In this document: one piece after another, positions 54,207 to 64,000 of the stretch | Position numbering within the stretch: position 1 is the first letter of the stretch | Layout: every line of letters starts with the position of its first letter | The notes under the pieces: model-generated | Database searches by the model: none | Seen by the model: only the letters and a program-made list of their open reading frames with translations | What the model was told of the DNA's origin: nothing | Assembly: GCA_947090765.1 (NCBI GenBank) | Contig: OX352322.1 | Location: forward strand, 639,501 to 703,500 | Reading direction: 5' to 3' | Source of the DNA: Pseudomonas sp. MM223 | GTDB lineage: Bacteria; Pseudomonadota; Gammaproteobacteria; Pseudomonadales; Pseudomonadaceae | Length of the DNA: 64,000 nucleotides | Translations under genes and position numbers: made by a program

Positions 54207-56066
54207 ATGCTTGCCGCGAACTCCCGAGCCCATGTCGACTGTGTCAGCCGGGTGCTGAAGAATGCCGACCGTCTGCCACAGGCACCGGTGCCACCGCTGA
54301 TCCTCGATTCATGGCGCCGTTCCATGGAGCTGTACCGCCTCGACCCCGGGTCCCAGCAGGGGCCGCGTATCCTGTCCCAAAGCCTGCTCAACGAATGCCG
54401 CGAACGCGCCGAGCTGTTCCTGCGCATTGCCAGCGATGCCGTGGCACGGTTGCACGAGCGAGTGCGCGGCGCTGACTACTGCGTGCTGCTGACCGACGCC
54501 CAGGGGCGTACCATCGATTACCGGGTTGAATCGGCCATCCGCAATGACTGCCGCAAGGCCGGGTTGTACCTGGGCACCTGTTGGTCGGAAGGCGAAGAGG
54601 GCACCTGTGGTGTGGCGGCGGTGCTGACCAGCAAGGCCCCGGTCACGGTGCACAAGCGCGATCACTTCCGCGCAGCCTTCATCGGGCTGACCTGTACGGC
54701 GGCGCCGGTGTTCGACCCGCAGGGCGAGTTGCTGGGCGTGGTAGATGTCTCGGCCTTGCAGTCACCGGACGACCGTCGCAGCCAGCACCTGATCCGCCAG
54801 TTGGTCGAGCAGACTGCCCGTGAAATCGAAAACGCCTTCTTCATGCACAGTGCCCAGGGCCACTGGGTGATGCGTGCCCATGGCACGCCAGGTTATGTGG
54901 AAAGCCAGCCCGACTACCTGCTGGCCTGGGATGCCGACGGCCGCTTGCAGGCTATCAACAGCCTGGCGCGGCAACGGCTGGTGCAGCACCTTGGGCGCTT
55001 GCCCGAGCACATTGGCGAACTGTTCGACATGGGCCAGCTACGGCGCGTCAACACGTCGTCCGCCCAGCGCCTGCCGGGGCTGGGCGGGTTGTATGGCCGG
55101 GTCAGCGCCCCGCAGCAGCGTCAACGCGTGCAACCCGTGCAGCAGGCGCAGGACGCCCGCATCGAGCAGCATTTGCGGCTGGCCACGCGGGTCAAGGACT
55201 GCAACCTGGCGGTTTTGGTCCAAGGCGAGACAGGGGCCGGCAAAGAGGTGTTTGCCCGCCAGTTGCACCAGCAAAGCCAGCGCCGCGACGGCCCATTTGT
55301 CACCTTGAACTGCGCCGCCATCCCCGAAAACCTGATCGAGAGCGAGCTGTTTGGCTATGTAGCCGGGGCCTTCACCGGGGCTTCCAGCAAAGGCATGCAA
55401 GGGCTGTTGCAGCAAGCGGGTGGCGGCACCCTGTTTCTCGACGAAATCGGTGACATGCCGCTGAACCTGCAAACCCGCCTGCTGCGCGTGCTGGCCGAAG
55501 GCGAGGTGGCGCCGCTGGGTGCGGCACGGCGCGAGCGGGTGGACATTCAGGTGATCTGCGCCACCCACCGTGACCTGGCGGCGATGGTGAAGGATGGGCG
55601 TTTCCGTGAGGATCTGTACTTCCGCCTGGCCAATGCCCGGTTCGAGTTGCCGCCGCTGCGCGAGCGTGAGGATCGGCTGGGGTTGATTCATCGGTTACTG
55701 GCCGAGGAGGCCCAGGCCTGTGGCGTTGAGGTGGTATTGGCAGACGATGCGCTGCAAGCGCTGTTGGTGTACCGCTGGCCGGGGAACCTGCGCCAGTTGC
55801 GGCAGGTGCTGCGCTATGCCTGCGCGGTGAGTGAAGGTGGGCAGGTGCAAGTGCAGGGCTTGCCGCAAGAGGTGCGCGGGGAGGCGGTTTCTTCGCCTGA
55901 AAGCGGGCTGTCCTGCCCGGCCCGGCAGCTGTTGCTGGATGCATTGATCCGCCATCGCTGGAAGCCGGCTGATGCGGCGCGGGCATTGGGAATTTCGCGG
56001 GCGACCTTGTATCGACGGGTGCACGAGCACCGCATCGAGATGCCGCGCATGAAAGGCCAGGCCTGA
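54207..56066 (+). CDS. acoR: sigma-54 activator of acetoin catabolism AcoR
   Basis: A 619-residue enhancer-binding protein. The GAF-like sensor region (about 65-215) is followed by an AAA+ domain with GETGAGKE (about 340-347), the canonical ESELFGYVAGAFTGA (GAFTGA about 387) and GGTLFLDEIGDMP, then a C-terminal Fis-type HTH (KPADAARALGISRATLYRRVHEH). The ATG at 54207 follows ggaggg. It is divergent from acoXABC and predicted to activate it in response to acetoin. It has an intact frame, unlike the related EatR. Confidence 0.95.
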   Translation: MLAANSRAHVDCVSRVLKNADRLPQAPVPPLILDSWRRSMELYRLDPGSQQGPRILSQSLLNECRERAELFLRIASDAVARLHERVRGADYCVLLTDAQGRTIDYRVESAIRNDCRKAGLYLGTCWSEGEEGTCGVAAVLTSKAPVTVHKRDHFRAAFIGLTCTAAPVFDPQGELLGVVDVSALQSPDDRRSQHLIRQLVEQTAREIENAFFMHSAQGHWVMRAHGTPGYVESQPDYLLAWDADGRLQAINSLARQRLVQHLGRLPEHIGELFDMGQLRRVNTSSAQRLPGLGGLYGRVSAPQQRQRVQPVQQAQDARIEQHLRLATRVKDCNLAVLVQGETGAGKEVFARQLHQQSQRRDGPFVTLNCAAIPENLIESELFGYVAGAFTGASSKGMQGLLQQAGGGTLFLDEIGDMPLNLQTRLLRVLAEGEVAPLGAARRERVDIQVICATHRDLAAMVKDGRFREDLYFRLANARFELPPLREREDRLGLIHRLLAEEAQACGVEVVLADDALQALLVYRWPGNLRQLRQVLRYACAVSEGGQVQVQGLPQEVRGEAVSSPESGLSCPARQLLLDALIRHRWKPADAARALGISRATLYRRVHEHRIEMPRMKGQA

Positions 56067-56073
56067 CGCGATC

Positions 56074-56191
56074 CCTGTAGGAGCGGCCTTGCGCCGCGAA
56101 AGGGCTGCACAGCAGCCCCAGCAATTTTGTGGGGCGGCATAAAACCTGGGGCTGCTGTGCAGCCCATTCGCGGCGCAAGGCCGCTCCTACA
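56074..56191. repeat. REP element pair
   Basis: Inverted REP copies, cctgtaggagcggccttgcgccgcgaa and ttcgcggcgcaaggccgctcctac, with inner gggctgctgtgcagccc palindromes, lie just after acoR. Confidence 0.85.
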
Positions 56192-56220
56192 AGGGTTTGT
56201 GACACGCTGGCAGGCAATAA

Positions 56221-56247
56221 AAAACCCCGGAACCAGTCCGGGGTTTT
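56221..56247. terminator. bidirectional terminator between acoR and accC
   Basis: The hairpin aaaaccccgga-accag-tccggggtttt has an 11-bp perfect stem with A/T tracts on both sides, so it can end both the plus-strand acoR and minus-strand accC transcripts. Confidence 0.88.
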
Positions 56248-56266
56248 GGTACATCGCACTACTCGA

Positions 56267-57622
56267 TCAGTCCTGGTTGGCCAGTTTGTGCTCGAGGTAG
56301 TGAATGTTGACGCCGCCTTTGCAGAAACCTTCATCACGCACCAGGTCGCGGTGCAGCGGGATGTTGGTCTTGATGCCGTCGACGACGATCTCGTCCAGGG
56401 CATTGCGCATGCGCGCCATGGCTTCGTCGCGGTCCTTGCCGTAGGTGATCAGCTTGCCGATCAGCGAGTCGTAGTTCGGCGGAACCGAATAACCGCTGTA
56501 CAGGTGCGAATCGACGCGTACGCCGTTGCCGCCTGGGGCGTGGAAGTGCTTCACCTTGCCTGGGCTCGGGATGAACTTCTTCGGGTCTTCGGCGTTGATA
56601 CGGCATTCCAGCGAGTGGCCACGGATAACCACGTCTTCCTGGCGGAACGACAGCTTGTTGCCAGCGGCGATGCTCAGCATCTCCTTGACGATGTCGATAC
56701 CGGTAACCATCTCCGACACCGGGTGCTCAACCTGCACACGGGTGTTCATCTCGATGAAGTAGAAGCTGCCGTTCTCGTACAGGAACTCGAACGTACCGGC
56801 ACCACGGTAGCCAATCTCGATGCACGCATCGACGCAACGCTTGAACACTTCCTGACGGGCTTTCTCGTCGATGCCCGGGGCTGGTGCTTCTTCCAATACC
56901 TTCTGGTGACGGCGCTGCAGCGAGCAGTCACGGTCGCCCAGGTGGATGGCGTTGCCCTGGCCGTCGGACAGTACCTGCACTTCCACGTGGCGTGGGTTGG
57001 TCAGGAACTTCTCCAGGTAGACCATCGGGTTGCCGAAGGCAGCACCGGCTTCGGTACGGGTGAGCTTGGCCGAGGAAATCAGGTCCTCTTCCTTGTGCAC
57101 CACGCGCATGCCGCGACCACCACCGCCACCGGCGGCCTTGATGATCACCGGGTAGCCGACGTCACGGGCAATCGCCAGGGCGACTTCTTCGTCTTCCGGC
57201 AGCGGGCCATCGGAGCCCGGTACGGTTGGCACGCCCGACTTGATCATCGCGTCCTTGGCCGAAACCTTGTCGCCCATCAGGCGAATGGTGTCGGCTTTAG
57301 GGCCGATGAAGGCGAAGCCGGATTTTTCTACCTGTTCGGCGAAGTCGGCGTTTTCTGCCAGGAAGCCGTAGCCCGGGTGAATCGCGGTGGCGCCGGTGAC
57401 TTCGGCGGCAGCGATGATTGCCGGGATATGCAGGTAGGAATCCTTGGACGATGCAGGGCCGATGCAGACCGACTCGTCTGCCAGGCCCAGGTGCATCAGT
57501 TCACGGTCGGCGGTGGAGTGCACAGCGACGGTTTTGATGCCCAGCTCTTTGCAGGCACGCAGGATCCGCAGGGCAATTTCCCCGCGGTTGGCGATCAGGA
57601 CTTTTTCGAGCTTCCCAGACAT
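56267..57622 (-). CDS. accC: acetyl-CoA carboxylase biotin carboxylase subunit
   Basis: A 451-residue ATP-grasp biotin carboxylase, the first half-reaction of malonyl-CoA formation. Motifs are [50 protein letters not shown] (ATP loop), [18 protein letters not shown] and [20 protein letters not shown]. The start at 57622 (MSGKLEKV) is preceded by ggagag. It is co-transcribed after accB. Confidence 0.97.
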   Translation of the reverse strand: MSGKLEKVLIANRGEIALRILRACKELGIKTVAVHSTADRELMHLGLADESVCIGPASSKDSYLHIPAIIAAAEVTGATAIHPGYGFLAENADFAEQVEKSGFAFIGPKADTIRLMGDKVSAKDAMIKSGVPTVPGSDGPLPEDEEVALAIARDVGYPVIIKAAGGGGGRGMRVVHKEEDLISSAKLTRTEAGAAFGNPMVYLEKFLTNPRHVEVQVLSDGQGNAIHLGDRDCSLQRRHQKVLEEAPAPGIDEKARQEVFKRCVDACIEIGYRGAGTFEFLYENGSFYFIEMNTRVQVEHPVSEMVTGIDIVKEMLSIAAGNKLSFRQEDVVIRGHSLECRINAEDPKKFIPSPGKVKHFHAPGGNGVRVDSHLYSGYSVPPNYDSLIGKLITYGKDRDEAMARMRNALDEIVVDGIKTNIPLHRDLVRDEGFCKGGVNIHYLEHKLANQD

Positions 57623-57639
57623 CGTTGGCTCTCCGCGAT

Positions 57640-58101
57640 TCAAACGACGGTGAACAGCGGCTGGTCGAACTCAACCGGCTGGCCGTCTTCTACCAGGATG
57701 GCGTCGATGACACCGCCAACATCGGCTTCGATGTGGTTCATCATCTTCATGGCTTCGACGATGCACAGGGTGTCGCCTTTCTTCACGGACTGGCCAACTT
57801 CAGCGAAGTTTGGCGAGGTCGGCGAAGGCTTGCGGTAGAAGGTGCCTACCATTGGCGAGCGGATCACGGTGCCTTTCAGGGCCGGAGCAGCGGCAGCGGC
57901 TTCGGCGACTGGAGCAGCAGCGGCAACCGGGGCAGCAGCCGGGGCGGCAGCCATCGGTGCTGGTGCGTAGAACTGCTGGGCAGCTGGGGTCTTGCTGTGA
58001 CGGCTGATACGGACCGACTCTTCGCCTTCCTTGATCTCCAGTTCGTCGATGCCAGACTCTTCCAGCAGCTCGATCAGTTTCTTGACTTTACGGATATCCA
58101 T
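57640..58101 (-). CDS. accB: biotin carboxyl carrier protein
   Basis: A 153-residue BCCP. An N-terminal helical segment is followed by an Ala/Pro-rich linker (about residues 45-75) and a biotinyl domain with the biotin site EAMKMMN and GTFYRKPSP thumb-like region. It carries CO2 from AccC to the carboxyltransferase. It starts the accBC pair, 17 nt before accC. Confidence 0.97.
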   Translation of the reverse strand: MDIRKVKKLIELLEESGIDELEIKEGEESVRISRHSKTPAAQQFYAPAPMAAAPAAAPVAAAAPVAEAAAAAPALKGTVIRSPMVGTFYRKPSPTSPNFAEVGQSVKKGDTLCIVEAMKMMNHIEADVGGVIDAILVEDGQPVEFDQPLFTVV

Positions 58102-58171
58102 TAATCATCAACTCCCAAAGGTTCGGTCAGGGGGCGAAATACAAAAAAACGTATCTGAAACGTTTCTCTCG

Positions 58172-58197
58172 AACCCCGGCCCACTTAGGCCAGGGTT
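58172..58197 (-). terminator. weak hairpin between aroQ and accB
   Basis: Read on the minus strand, a 10-bp stem with one mismatch (aaccctggcc/ggccggggtt) lies right after the aroQ stop. No T-tract follows, so termination would be partial. Confidence 0.35.
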
Positions 58198-58201
58198 TTC
58201 A

Positions 58202-58657
58202 TCATTTGGGCTGTGCGTTGGCAGCCAGTTGTTCCAGCGCGGACTCCAGGGCCAAGCGATAACCGCTGGCGCCCAGGCCGCAGATCACCCCTACGGCAAC
58301 ATCGGAAAAGTAGGAGTGGTGACGGAACGGTTCGCGTTTGTGCACGTTGGACAGGTGCACTTCGATGAATGGGATGCTCACCGCAAGCAATGCGTCACGT
58401 AATGCGACGCTTGTGTGGGTGAAAGCAGCCGGATTGATCAGGATGAAGTCCACACCCTCGTTGCGTGCGGCGTGAATGCGGTCGATCAGTTCGTATTCGG
58501 CATTGCTCTGCAGGTACTGCAGATGGTGGCCTGCGGCGCGGGCACGTTGCTCCAGGTCCTGGTTGATCTGGGCCAGGGTCACGGCGCCGTAATGGCCAGG
58601 CTCGCGAGTACCGAGCAGGTTGAGGTTGGGGCCGTGGAGCACCAGTAGCGTTGCCAT
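58202..58657 (-). CDS. aroQ: type II 3-dehydroquinate dehydratase
   Basis: A 151-residue dodecameric shikimate-pathway enzyme. It has [20 protein letters not shown] (catalytic Tyr region), [32 protein letters not shown] and [21 protein letters not shown]. The ATG at 58657 gives the typical [13 protein letters not shown] start. The aroQ-accB-accC order is conserved in gammaproteobacteria. Confidence 0.97.
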   Translation of the reverse strand: MATLLVLHGPNLNLLGTREPGHYGAVTLAQINQDLEQRARAAGHHLQYLQSNAEYELIDRIHAARNEGVDFILINPAAFTHTSVALRDALLAVSIPFIEVHLSNVHKREPFRHHSYFSDVAVGVICGLGASGYRLALESALEQLAANAQPK

Positions 58658-58836
58658 CTGCGGATTCCTTGGATTTGTAGGGCAATTCGACACAGCGCGG
58701 CGAGTGTGCCGTAAAGCGACGGCAAGTGTCCAGTTCCCGGCAATAGCCAGCACGATGTCCGAGATTCGCGCGAAGTATGTGACCAAATAATTAAATCTGG
58801 TCACCTATTTCAGGATTTTTCCCGGCACGCGGGAAG

Positions 58837-60609
58837 TTATAGACCGACTTTGCCGCGTACGCGTGTCAGAATTTGCGCAAATTCACCGGCGTTTATCTCG
58901 CCAATCACCCGATCAGCGGTAATTTCGCCGCCGTTCGCGGCAAAGAACAGCAGGGCAGGTGGGCCGAATAGCTGGTAGCGGTCGAGCAGTTTGCGTTGCT
59001 CGGCATTGCTCTCGGTGATGTCGAAACGCAGCAGCTTGAAGCCGGCCAGCTGCGGTTGCACCTGCGGCGCGTTGAGCACCTCATGCTCGATCACCTTGCA
59101 GCTGATACACCAGTCGGCGTACCAGTCCAGCAGCACCGGCTGGCCGGCCGCCTTGGCTTGGGCCAGTGCGGCGTCCAGTGCGGCAGGGGATGTGAGGGTC
59201 TGCCAGGCGTCCGCCTGTACCGCCTGGCCTGTGCCGGTGGCCGCCAGTGTTGCAACGGGCAGCGGGCGAAGCGGGTCGCCTTGGCCGCTCAGGGCGCCGT
59301 ACCAGCAGGCCAGGGCGTACACCAGCAAGGCCAGGCCGAGCAGTTGGGCCAGGCGCTGGCGTGTGGTCTTGACGACGAACTCCAGGGCGCCGAGGAACAG
59401 GGCCACGCCAGCGGCGAGGAAACCCACCAGCAGCAAGGTCACAGGGCCCGGCAGCACACGGCTGAGCAAGCCGATGGCCAGCCCCAGCAGCAGTACGCCG
59501 ATGGCGTTTTTCACCGTGTTCATCCAGGGGCCGCTTTTCGGCAGCCAGGCCGCGCCACCGGTAGCCACCAGCAGCAATGGCGCCCCCATCCCCAGGCCCA
59601 GGGCGAACAGCTTGAGTGCGCCGCCCAGGGCATCGCCACTGGCACTGATATACAGCAAGGCGCCAGCCAGAGGGGCTGACACACAAGGTGAAACCAGCAG
59701 GCTGGAGAGCACGCCGAGCACAGCCGCGCCCAGCAGCGAGCCACCCCGGGTATGGTTGGCGACGTTGTTCAGGCGGTTGCTCAGGGCCTGGGGCAGCTTC
59801 AGCTCGAACAGGCCGAACATGGCCAGGGCGAACAGCACAAAGAACAGGGCGAACGGCACCAGCACCCAGGCCGACTGCAGGCGCGCCTGCAGGTTCAGGC
59901 CAGCGCCGAACAGGCCCATCAGCGCGCCGAGGGCCGCGAAACTGGCCGCCATCGGCAGCACGTACGCCAGCGACAGGGCCAGCCCGCGCAGGCCGCCCAC
60001 CTGGCCACGTAACACTACGCCCGACAAGATCGGCAGCATCGGTAGTACGCACGGGGTAAAGGTCAGGCCGACCCCGGCGAGGAAGAACAACAGCAGTGAT
60101 TTCCAGTTCCAGCCGTGTTCGGCTGTTGCGGGGGCGTTGGCGCCGCCTTCGCCATCGATGCTCAGGCGTGCGGTTTCTGGTGGGTAGCACAGGCCTTTGT
60201 CGGCACAGCCCTGGTAACTCACCAGCAGGGTGAAGGCACGCGGGTCGGTGCGCGGCAACTCGATGTCGAGCACACCGTGGTACACCTCGACGTCGCCGAA
60301 GAACTCATCGTGCTTGGCCTCGCCCTTGGGGATATTCGGGGTGCCCAGAGCGATGTCCGCTGGCTCGGTGCGGAACTGGAAGCGGTGGCGGTAGAGGTAA
60401 TAGCCCTCGGTGGCAACGAAGCGCAGCTTGAGGGTTTGCGCGTCGGCCTGGACCAGGCTGAGCTTGAAGGCTTCGTGTACCGGCAGGAAGTCGGCATTGT
60501 TGGCCAGCGAAGCGGCGCCGAGGGTGGCGCTGGGGCGGTTGTCGAGCAGGCCCGTGGCGAAGGCAGGGCTGGCCAGCAGCAGGAACAGCAGGAAAAACAG
60601 GCGGCGCAT
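58837..60609 (-). CDS. dsbD: thiol:disulfide interchange protein DsbD
   Basis: A 590-residue inner-membrane reductase. It has a signal peptide (MRRLFFLLFLLLASPAFA), an N-terminal periplasmic DsbD-alpha domain with YQGCADKGLCYPP (Cys pair), a CcdA-like membrane core with TPCVLPM and VSPCVSAP cysteines, and a C-terminal thioredoxin domain with WYADWCISCK. Electrons pass from cytoplasmic thioredoxin to periplasmic DsbC/DsbG and CcmG. The start at 60609 removes a non-conserved extension. Confidence 0.96.
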   Translation of the reverse strand: MRRLFFLLFLLLASPAFATGLLDNRPSATLGAASLANNADFLPVHEAFKLSLVQADAQTLKLRFVATEGYYLYRHRFQFRTEPADIALGTPNIPKGEAKHDEFFGDVEVYHGVLDIELPRTDPRAFTLLVSYQGCADKGLCYPPETARLSIDGEGGANAPATAEHGWNWKSLLLFFLAGVGLTFTPCVLPMLPILSGVVLRGQVGGLRGLALSLAYVLPMAASFAALGALMGLFGAGLNLQARLQSAWVLVPFALFFVLFALAMFGLFELKLPQALSNRLNNVANHTRGGSLLGAAVLGVLSSLLVSPCVSAPLAGALLYISASGDALGGALKLFALGLGMGAPLLLVATGGAAWLPKSGPWMNTVKNAIGVLLLGLAIGLLSRVLPGPVTLLLVGFLAAGVALFLGALEFVVKTTRQRLAQLLGLALLVYALACWYGALSGQGDPLRPLPVATLAATGTGQAVQADAWQTLTSPAALDAALAQAKAAGQPVLLDWYADWCISCKVIEHEVLNAPQVQPQLAGFKLLRFDITESNAEQRKLLDRYQLFGPPALLFFAANGGEITADRVIGEINAGEFAQILTRVRGKVGL

Positions 60610-60724
60610 GGCGGACTCGCGAGGTGGAACGTGCCGGGCATGATAGCGGAGTTGGCGGGGGATGGGGCCATGCAGGTGGCGGGGGCGACACATGGCCTGC
60701 GATATCTTCAAGGCATCGACCTTA

Positions 60725-60844
60725 CCTGTGGGAGCGGCCTTGCGTCGCGAAAGGGGTGCGGAGCGCCCCCAGGTTTTATGCATCACAGCTGATATTGCTG
60801 GGGCCGCCTTGCGGCCCTTTCGCGACGCAAGGCCGCTCCCACAG
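60725..60844. repeat. REP element pair
   Basis: Inverted REP copies, cctgtgggagcggccttgcgtcgcgaaagg and cctttcgcgacgcaaggccgctcccaca, lie between dsbD and the chemoreceptor gene. Confidence 0.85.
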
Positions 60845-60860
60845 ATACCGCGTTGCCCGG

Positions 60861-62823
60861 TCAGACTCTGAACGCCCGCACCGCCCGGTTCAGCTCACCG
60901 CCCAGCCCCAGCAACTGCTCGCCTTGCTCGCGCCCTTCACCAATGCGCTGCAAATTGTCTTCGCCCAGGCTCATGAATCCGCTCGCTGTGATCACGAATT
61001 TCACTCACCGCGCCACTCTGCTGGGCGGTGACATCGGCAATGCGCACCGCAGTGTCGGCAATGGTGCGAATGGCACAGACAATCTCGTCCAGCGCGCCAT
61101 CTGCCGCCTGGGCTTGGCTGGCCGTGGCCTCGGCATGCTCAAGCTGCGCACGCATCCCCACCACCGAACTTTTCGCCGCTTGCTGCAAGCGGTCGATCAG
61201 TGCCTGAATTTCGCCAGTAGCCCCCGTGGTGCGCTGCGCCAACGAACGTACTTCATCGGCCACCACGGCAAAGCCACGGCCCATCTCGCCCGCACGGGCT
61301 GCTTCGATGGCGGCGTTCAGTGCCAGCAGGTTGGTCTGTTCGGCAATCGAGCGGATTACCGTCAGCACCCCGCCGATGGTCGCCGACTCTTCCGCCAGTT
61401 GCTCGATCATGCGGGCGTTGCCTTGCACTTCATCGACCAGCTCGCGCAAGCCCGACAGGCTTTGGCCAATAACTGCCTGGCCCTGTTCCACCGCACGCCC
61501 GGCATCGCGGCTGGCATCGGCGGCGGCGCTGGCATCACCCGCCACTTGCTGGATGGTGGCTTCCAGCTCGCCCAGGGCATCGCGGATCTGCCCGGTATCG
61601 CCTGCCTGGCGCTCGGCGCCGTCGTGCAGGGCGGCGCTCATGCCGGCCAGGGCGTGGCTGCTGCCAGCCACCTGCTCGGCGTTGTGGCGGATGGTGCCCA
61701 CCAGTTCCACCAGGTACTGGCGCAGGCGGTTGAGCGACTCCTGAATGTCATGCAGTTCACGGTTGGTCTTGCCCAGGGAAATGGCCTGGGCAAAGTCGCC
61801 CTCGGCCCAGCGTGACAAGGCTGGGGCCAGGCCGGTGAGGGTGCGTGTCAGGCGCCGCTGCAAGGTGTCGATCAGCAGCGCGATGAGCAAAATCAGGCCA
61901 ATCATCAGGCCCTGGATGATGCGCACTTCGGCGGCGATCTTCGCATGCTCGCCACGTACTTCGGGCTCCAGCGCAGCGATGGCTTGCTGCACTGCCTCCA
62001 GGCGCTGATGGGTGCTGGCGGCCAGGGCAGCGCGACGTTCGATCTGTTCGCGGGTGCGTTGCAATTCGGCCGGATAGCGGCTCAGCAGGCTTTGCAGCTC
62101 GCGCTTCAGGCCCACGGCAATGTCCTCCTGCTGGGCGCTGGCCTGGGTTTCCAGGCCCATCATGGCGGCGAAGTCGTCGGCACCGGACTCGGCGGCGCGG
62201 GTCACGCCCAGCAACGGCAAGCTGTCGATGGCCTGCGCCTGAGTGCGGATCAGTTGCAGTTCACGCTCCACTTCGTCGGCCAACTCCGGGCGGCCGCTGC
62301 TGACCAGTTTGTCCCTTGCCAGCGACAGGCGGCCGAGGTGCACGGTGGCGTCGAGTAATGGCAACAGGTAGCGGTTGGCATCGGCACTGCCGCTGTCGCG
62401 GGCGTAACCGGCCAGTTGTTCGAAGTTGGCCCCCAGTTCCCGTTCAGCTTGCAGCAGCAGGGCTTGCGGATCGCCGGCCAGCTTACCGGCGGCCAGCAGC
62501 TCGTTGGCGGTGAAAGCTTGCAGGCTGTCGAGGCTGGGGCGCAGTTTGCCGGCCAGTTCGGTGGGCCACTCGGTAAGGGCGGCCTGCAGCTGCTGGTTGG
62601 CCTCCATGGCGGCGGCATGGCGCAGGGCATCGCCATTGCCCAGGTAAGCCTGGATATTACGAGCTGCCTGGTTCTGGAACTGCTGAGACAGGCCCAGGTA
62701 GCGCTCCATCATCTGGTAGGGACGTTCCAGGGCACGTTGCGACCACCACAGGGTGGCGCCCAGGGCGATACACACCGTTACCAGCAACAGGGTGTTGAAA
62801 TTGGTCAGCCACTTCAGGCGCAT
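60861..62823 (-). CDS. methyl-accepting chemotaxis protein (C-terminal frameshift)
   Basis: A chemoreceptor of about 653 residues if the frame is restored. TM1 covers about 9-28, then a helical ligand-binding region of roughly 270 residues (size of an HBM domain), TM2 (about 305-325), HAMP and the signalling hairpin ([37 protein letters not shown]). As written, the frame from 62823 stops early at 60937 after [12 protein letters not shown]. In the next frame, [20 protein letters not shown]...NRAVRAFRV runs to a stop at 60861, the normal C-terminus. Plus-strand caggctc at 60966-60972 probably has one extra base. The ligand is unknown. Confidence 0.88.
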
Positions 62824-62954
62824 AGCCGCGAACTTCCTGCGCAGGGGGAGAGGTAGGCGCCTGAAGTTATTGCGATTTTGTGACGGGGTGATGACGACAG
62901 GGGCTTGGCGTCAGAAAAAAGTGGCACAGTGCCGCTATTGGTGTGAACTGCACT

Positions 62955-63030
62955 GGCCTCTTCGCAGCACAAGGCTGCTCCTACAGGGAACTCGTTGCCT
63001 GTGGGAGCAGCCTTGTGCTGCGAAGAGGCC
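62955..63030. repeat. REP element pair
   Basis: Inverted REP copies, ggcctcttcgcagcacaaggctgctcctaca and tgtgggagcagccttgtgctgcgaagaggcc, are separated by about 15 bp, between the chemoreceptor gene and the GGDEF gene. Confidence 0.9.
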
Positions 63031-63049
63031 GGTACAGCCTAGAAATAAC

Positions 63050-64000
63050 TCAAGGTTCCACACGAACGACGCAATTACGCCCCGCATGCTTGGCCCGGTA
63101 CAGCGCCTCGTCCGCCGCACTGGCCATGGTCAGTGCATCCAGCACCTCATCCAGTTGCACCACCCCGGCACTGAAGGTGCACTGCAAATCCCGCGGCTGT
63201 GCCGGGTAGAGAATTTCTGCAAAGCGCCGGCGAATCTCGTCCAGCACCTTGTGTGCCGCGTCCAGTGAGGTGTTGGGCATGACGATGGCGAACTCTTCAC
63301 CCCCATAACGGCCAATGAAATCGGTCTTGCGCAAGCGCTGCTTGAGGAACAGCGCAAGGCTCTTGATTACCCGGTCGCCCATGGGGTGGCCGTGGCGGTC
63401 GTTGATTTTCTTGAAATGGTCGATGTCGAGCATGGCAAAGCTCAACGGCTGCTGTTCGCGGCGGGCGCGGAAGCTACAGTCCTCCAGCAGTTGCAGGATG
63501 TGGGTGTGGTTGTACAGCCCGGTCAGGCTGTCGCGCACCATGCGCGCCTTCAGGTGCCGGGCGCGGGCTGCGCGGTTGCGCACGGTGGTGATCAGGTGGC
63601 GTGAGCGAAACGGCTTGGTCAAAAAGTCATCACCCCCTTCACTCATGGCATCCAGCTGCTTGTCCAGGTCGTCCTCGGCCGACAGGTAGATGATCGGCAC
63701 GCTCACATAGCGGTCACTGTGGCGGATTACCTTGGCCAACTCCGGGCCGGTGCAGGCTGGCATGTACAGGTCGAGGATGATCAGGTCGGGCTGGAAGTCG
63801 GCAAGCTCTGCCATGGTACGGATCGGGTCGGTCAGGCTGCGGGTAACCATGCCGGCACTGGCCAGTACGCGCTCGGTGTGCAGGGCCTGGGTGCGCGAGT
63901 CGTCGATGATCAGCACGCGCAGCGGGTCGTGCGGGGTGGCGTTGGTCAGCAGTTCGACCTTTTCCAGCAGGCTGGAAGCCTCCAGGCTACCGGTGAGAAA
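63050..64000 (-). CDS. response regulator with GGDEF domain, N-terminus beyond window
   Basis: The last 316 codons are visible; the frame stays open to base 64000, so the gene continues upstream. The visible part has a receiver domain (VLIIDDSRTQ, phospho-acceptor in LIILDLYMPACTG, and LTKPF) and a GGDEF diguanylate cyclase domain with RYGGEEFAIVMP (active GGEEF). It would synthesise cyclic-di-GMP when phosphorylated. Residues before the receiver (LTGSLEASSLLEKVELL) suggest another N-terminal module. It lies upstream of the chemoreceptor gene on the same strand. Confidence 0.92.
   Translation of the reverse strand, partial: FLTGSLEASSLLEKVELLTNATPHDPLRVLIIDDSRTQALHTERVLASAGMVTRSLTDPIRTMAELADFQPDLIILDLYMPACTGPELAKVIRHSDRYVSVPIIYLSAEDDLDKQLDAMSEGGDDFLTKPFRSRHLITTVRNRAARARHLKARMVRDSLTGLYNHTHILQLLEDCSFRARREQQPLSFAMLDIDHFKKINDRHGHPMGDRVIKSLALFLKQRLRKTDFIGRYGGEEFAIVMPNTSLDAAHKVLDEIRRRFAEILYPAQPRDLQCTFSAGVVQLDEVLDALTMASAADEALYRAKHAGRNCVVRVEP

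Overview
The window is chromosomal DNA of a high-GC gammaproteobacterium of the Pseudomonas putida group. Three things suggest this: a conserved gene order (ribD-ribE-ribBA-ribH-nusB-thiL-pgpA, then dxs-ispA-xseB-ribB), the acetoin (aco) and ethanolamine (eut/eat) modules, and many intergenic REP elements of the 'cctgtgggagc...' and 'tcgccggcaagcc' types. No rRNA, tRNA, prophage, transposase or CRISPR array was recognised.

Layout. 1-6 kb: tail of a sugar-nucleotide epimerase, a divergent HxlR regulator/MFS pair with a palindromic operator, an OmpW-type porin, and a zinc-related ABC cluster (DUF2796, ATPase, permease, DUF3299) behind a Zur-like box. 6-9 kb: thioredoxin-like YbbN, a methyltransferase, a lipoprotein and nrdR. 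9-16 kb: the riboflavin operon running into nusB, thiL and pgpA, then ribA. 16-19 kb: a BtuF-like B12-binding protein and the BtuB-type receptor. 19-24 kb: dxs, ispA, xseB, and ribB behind an FMN riboswitch. 24-33 kb (more variable): a zeta-toxin-like kinase, a siderophore module (esterase, two-component system, TonB receptor, Fur-like boxes), an orphan glycosyltransferase and a cI-like regulator. 33-36 kb: ppa, mtfA, a DedA protein and an acetyltransferase. 36-44 kb: ethanolamine use (eutC, eutB, eat, aldehyde dehydrogenase, EatR) with two sigma-54 promoters. 44-49 kb: mpl, ubiX, small lipoproteins, an oxidoreductase, and a MORN-repeat/caspase-like lipoprotein. 49-56 kb: a DUF3077 gene with a structured leader, a large inverted repeat, and acoXABC with acoR. 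56-64 kb: accC-accB, aroQ, dsbD, a chemoreceptor and a GGDEF response regulator cut by the window end.

Functional links. Riboflavin synthesis has two DHBP synthases: RibBA, whose cyclohydrolase half lacks the zinc cysteines, and a riboswitch-controlled RibB. It also has a complete stand-alone RibA. BtuF/BtuB import the cobalamin needed by EutBC. Acetaldehyde from EutBC goes to the adjacent aldehyde dehydrogenase. Both the ethanolamine and acetoin modules are predicted to be driven by sigma-54 and their own enhancer-binding proteins.

Data quality. Seven otherwise well-conserved coding units show a net +1 shift: the zinc ABC ATPase, the DUF2796 protein, the btuF-like fusion, mtfA, eatR, acoC and the chemoreceptor C-terminus. 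Three carry the plus-strand heptamer caggctc where conservation predicts cagctc. This looks like residual insertion error in the assembly, so these should not be read as real pseudogenes without checking. EatR is a separate case because a REP inverted repeat lies exactly at its frame break.
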